15,638 nt of DNA, taken from an uncultured Clostridia bacterium. GTDB lineage: Bacteria > Bacillota > Clostridia > TANB77 > CAG-508. The notes beneath the pieces were generated by a model. The model saw nothing but the letters and a program-made list of their open reading frames with translations. It searched no databases and had not been told where the DNA came from. A program made the position numbers and the translations under genes. Positions 14,953 to 15,638 of this stretch are shown piece by piece (the stretch's first letter is position 1; each line of letters starts with the position of its first letter). The stretch is from NCBI GenBank assembly GCA_934130355.1, contig CAKOXV010000025.1:1-15638 (forward strand), in the 5' to 3' direction.

Positions 14953-14986
14953 AAAAAAAAATAGAAACCTTTAATCAGTTTCTATT
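14953..14986 (-). terminator. Rho-independent terminator of the rRNA-tRNA unit
   Basis: On the minus strand ATAGAAAC (14978-14985) pairs with GTTTCTAT (14961-14968), and the stem runs straight into about eight T (14960-14953). It begins a few bases after the CCA end of the tRNA. Confidence 0.85.
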
Positions 14987-14988
14987 TA

Positions 14989-15294
14989 TGGCTCCCCGTG
15001 TTGGACTTGAACCAACGACCTATCGGTTACTGCACTACACTAATTTTCATTAGCATTATAATAATATAATTTGTAGTCTGGACTTTATCTTTACCATGTC
15101 TTACGATTTAGGTAGGTGGTGTAAAGTCTCTACACATAGCTTTTGCCTTGCTCGGTATTATCGTGTATTTTTACTTACGAACTTCACCGACTTAGCCACC
15201 TTTTTCATCTATAAGTTTCCTTATAAAGCTGCTAACATTTTGATTTTGAAATCTGCTTTACAGCCGAGCGCTCTACCAACTGAGCTAACGGGGA
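14989..15294 (-). tRNA. tRNA-Asn(GUU), split by a group I intron
   Basis: Two exons on the minus strand, 15294-15260 (35 nt) and 15029-14989 (41 nt), join to a standard 76-nt tRNA with CCA encoded. The acceptor is TCCCCGT / ACGGGGA with discriminator G. The D arm is GCTC / GAGC, the T arm GTTGG-TTCAAGT-CCAAC, and the variable loop AGGTC. The joined anticodon loop reads CTGTTAA, giving anticodon GUU. The break falls between U35 and U36, inside the anticodon, so no functional tRNA is made without splicing. Pair 27-43 is a C-U mismatch. The gene lies 10 bp after 5S rRNA and ends at a terminator, so it is presumably made from the rRNA promoter. It may be one of several Asn tRNA genes; that cannot be judged here. 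Confidence 0.95.
15030..15259 (-). ncRNA. Group I intron (IC3-like) in the tRNA-Asn anticodon
   Basis: A 230-nt insert follows a U at the 5' exon end and ends in G, the two hallmarks of group I splicing. Read on the minus strand, core elements resemble those I recall from Azoarcus tRNA-Ile and cyanobacterial tRNA-Leu introns. They are GGTGGCTAAGTCGGTGAA (P region), ATACCGAGCAAGGC (Q), GTGTAGAGACTTTA (R, 15122-15135) and TAAAGATAAAGTCC (S, 15080-15093). ACTTTA and TAAAGT can form P7. The guide GTTAGCAGCT (15227-15236) pairs with exon GGCUGU, with U-G at the splice site, and with 3' exon UAAC (P10). P2 (15208-15227) and a P9-like hairpin (15040-15053) both carry GAAA loops. No homing endonuclease gene is present. 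It is probably self-splicing. Confidence 0.92.
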
Positions 15295-15304
15295 ATATAT
15301 AAAA

Positions 15305-15420
15305 TCTAGCAACAACCTATTTTCCCAGCAGGGTAACCCACAAGTATTTTTGGCACATTAGAGCTTGACTTCTGTGTTCGGTATGGGAACAGGTATTTCC
15401 TCCATGTAATCGTCACTAGA
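15305..15420 (-). rRNA. 5S ribosomal RNA
   Basis: The minus strand reads through the conserved 5S core CCTGTTCCCATACCGAACAC, GAAGTCAAGCTC and the closing stem (TCTAG at the start, CTAGA at the end). About 116 nt, normal for Firmicutes. It lies between the 23S 3' end and the tRNA-Asn gene. Ends are set from the terminal stem and may be off by a base or two. Confidence 0.95.
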
Positions 15421-15448
15421 AAATTAATATCTACTTAATACGAATGTA

Positions 15449-15477
15449 ATTATACTATACCTTTTGAAAAAATGCAA
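15449..15477 (-). promoter_or_regulatory. Possible internal promoter in the 23S-5S spacer
   Basis: On the minus strand TTGCAT (15472-15477), 17 bases, then a perfect TATAAT (15449-15454) about 29 bases before 5S. The -35 is poor and the spacer is AT-rich. The rest of the 160-bp spacer (15421-15583) shows nothing else I can name. Confidence 0.3.
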
Positions 15478-15583
15478 TAAAATTATAAATATTTTTTGTA
15501 TTTTTTCAAAATTTATACATAAGCACACTCAAAAATACATAGATGAAATTCTTATTAGGATTTTTTTTCTAAAATAAATTATA

Positions 15584-15638
15584 GTTAAGCCCTCGATTTA
15601 TTAGTATTGGTCAGCTCAATATATCACTATACTTACAC
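15584..15638 (-). rRNA. 23S ribosomal RNA, 3' end only
   Basis: The minus strand reads GAGCTGACCAATACTAATA followed by TCGAGGGCTTAAC, the very conserved 3' terminus of bacterial 23S rRNA. The gene runs off the right edge of the window. The exact 3' end is an estimate. Confidence 0.93.

Noticed and set aside
15096..15302. 68-codon plus-strand open frame within the intron/tRNA region, as a homing endonuclease
   Set aside because: It is antisense to the intron, runs into the tRNA exon, and shows no LAGLIDADG, GIY-YIG or HNH motif.

Overview
The window is AT-rich chromosomal DNA from a low-GC Firmicute, most likely a spore-forming Clostridia-type bacterium. The evidence is the gene set: spoIIGA-sigE next to ftsA-ftsZ, an upstream block in the ftsQ/divIB-(DUF881)x2-sbp order known from Bacillus subtilis, split N- and C-terminal transketolases, strong AGGAGG ribosome sites and U-tract terminators. 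The species cannot be named from the sequence. Nearly everything is on the minus strand, so transcription mostly runs from high to low coordinates.

Read in the direction of transcription, the right end holds the 3' end of 23S rRNA, 5S rRNA and a tRNA-Asn(GUU). The tRNA gene is interrupted in its anticodon, between U35 and U36, by a 230-nt group I intron of the tRNA-intron (IC3-like) type with no internal endonuclease gene. A terminator follows. Next come the two-gene transketolase operon (14709-12964), a convergent plus-strand membrane protein gene (12088-12912) sharing a bidirectional terminator, a DNA/RNA non-specific endonuclease gene broken by a one-base frameshift (11952-11181), a hypothetical gene, and murA with its terminator.

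The lower half is a cell-division and sporulation block: ftsQ, two DUF881 genes, sbp, ftsA and ftsZ, then spoIIGA and sigE, then a PLP-dependent 'methionine gamma-lyase/aluminium resistance' family gene. MurA makes the first committed peptidoglycan precursor; FtsQ, FtsA and FtsZ build the division machinery; SpoIIGA is the membrane protease that activates pro-SigmaE after the asymmetric septum forms. Strong hairpin-plus-U-tract signals after ftsZ and after spoIIGA suggest that division and sporulation genes, and even spoIIGA and sigE, are partly uncoupled transcriptionally.

The two most unusual things are (1) the intron-split tRNA-Asn, with a 10-nt internal guide that pairs with both exon edges, and (2) two copies (about 33-235 and 8846-9215) of a large palindromic non-coding element. 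In these the 52-bp GC-richer centre lies between perfect 21-bp inverted repeats and has opposite orientation in the two copies (50 of 52 bases identical after reverse-complementing one), while the flanks keep the same orientation. That is the signature of an invertible or flip-prone element, and I do not recognise the family.
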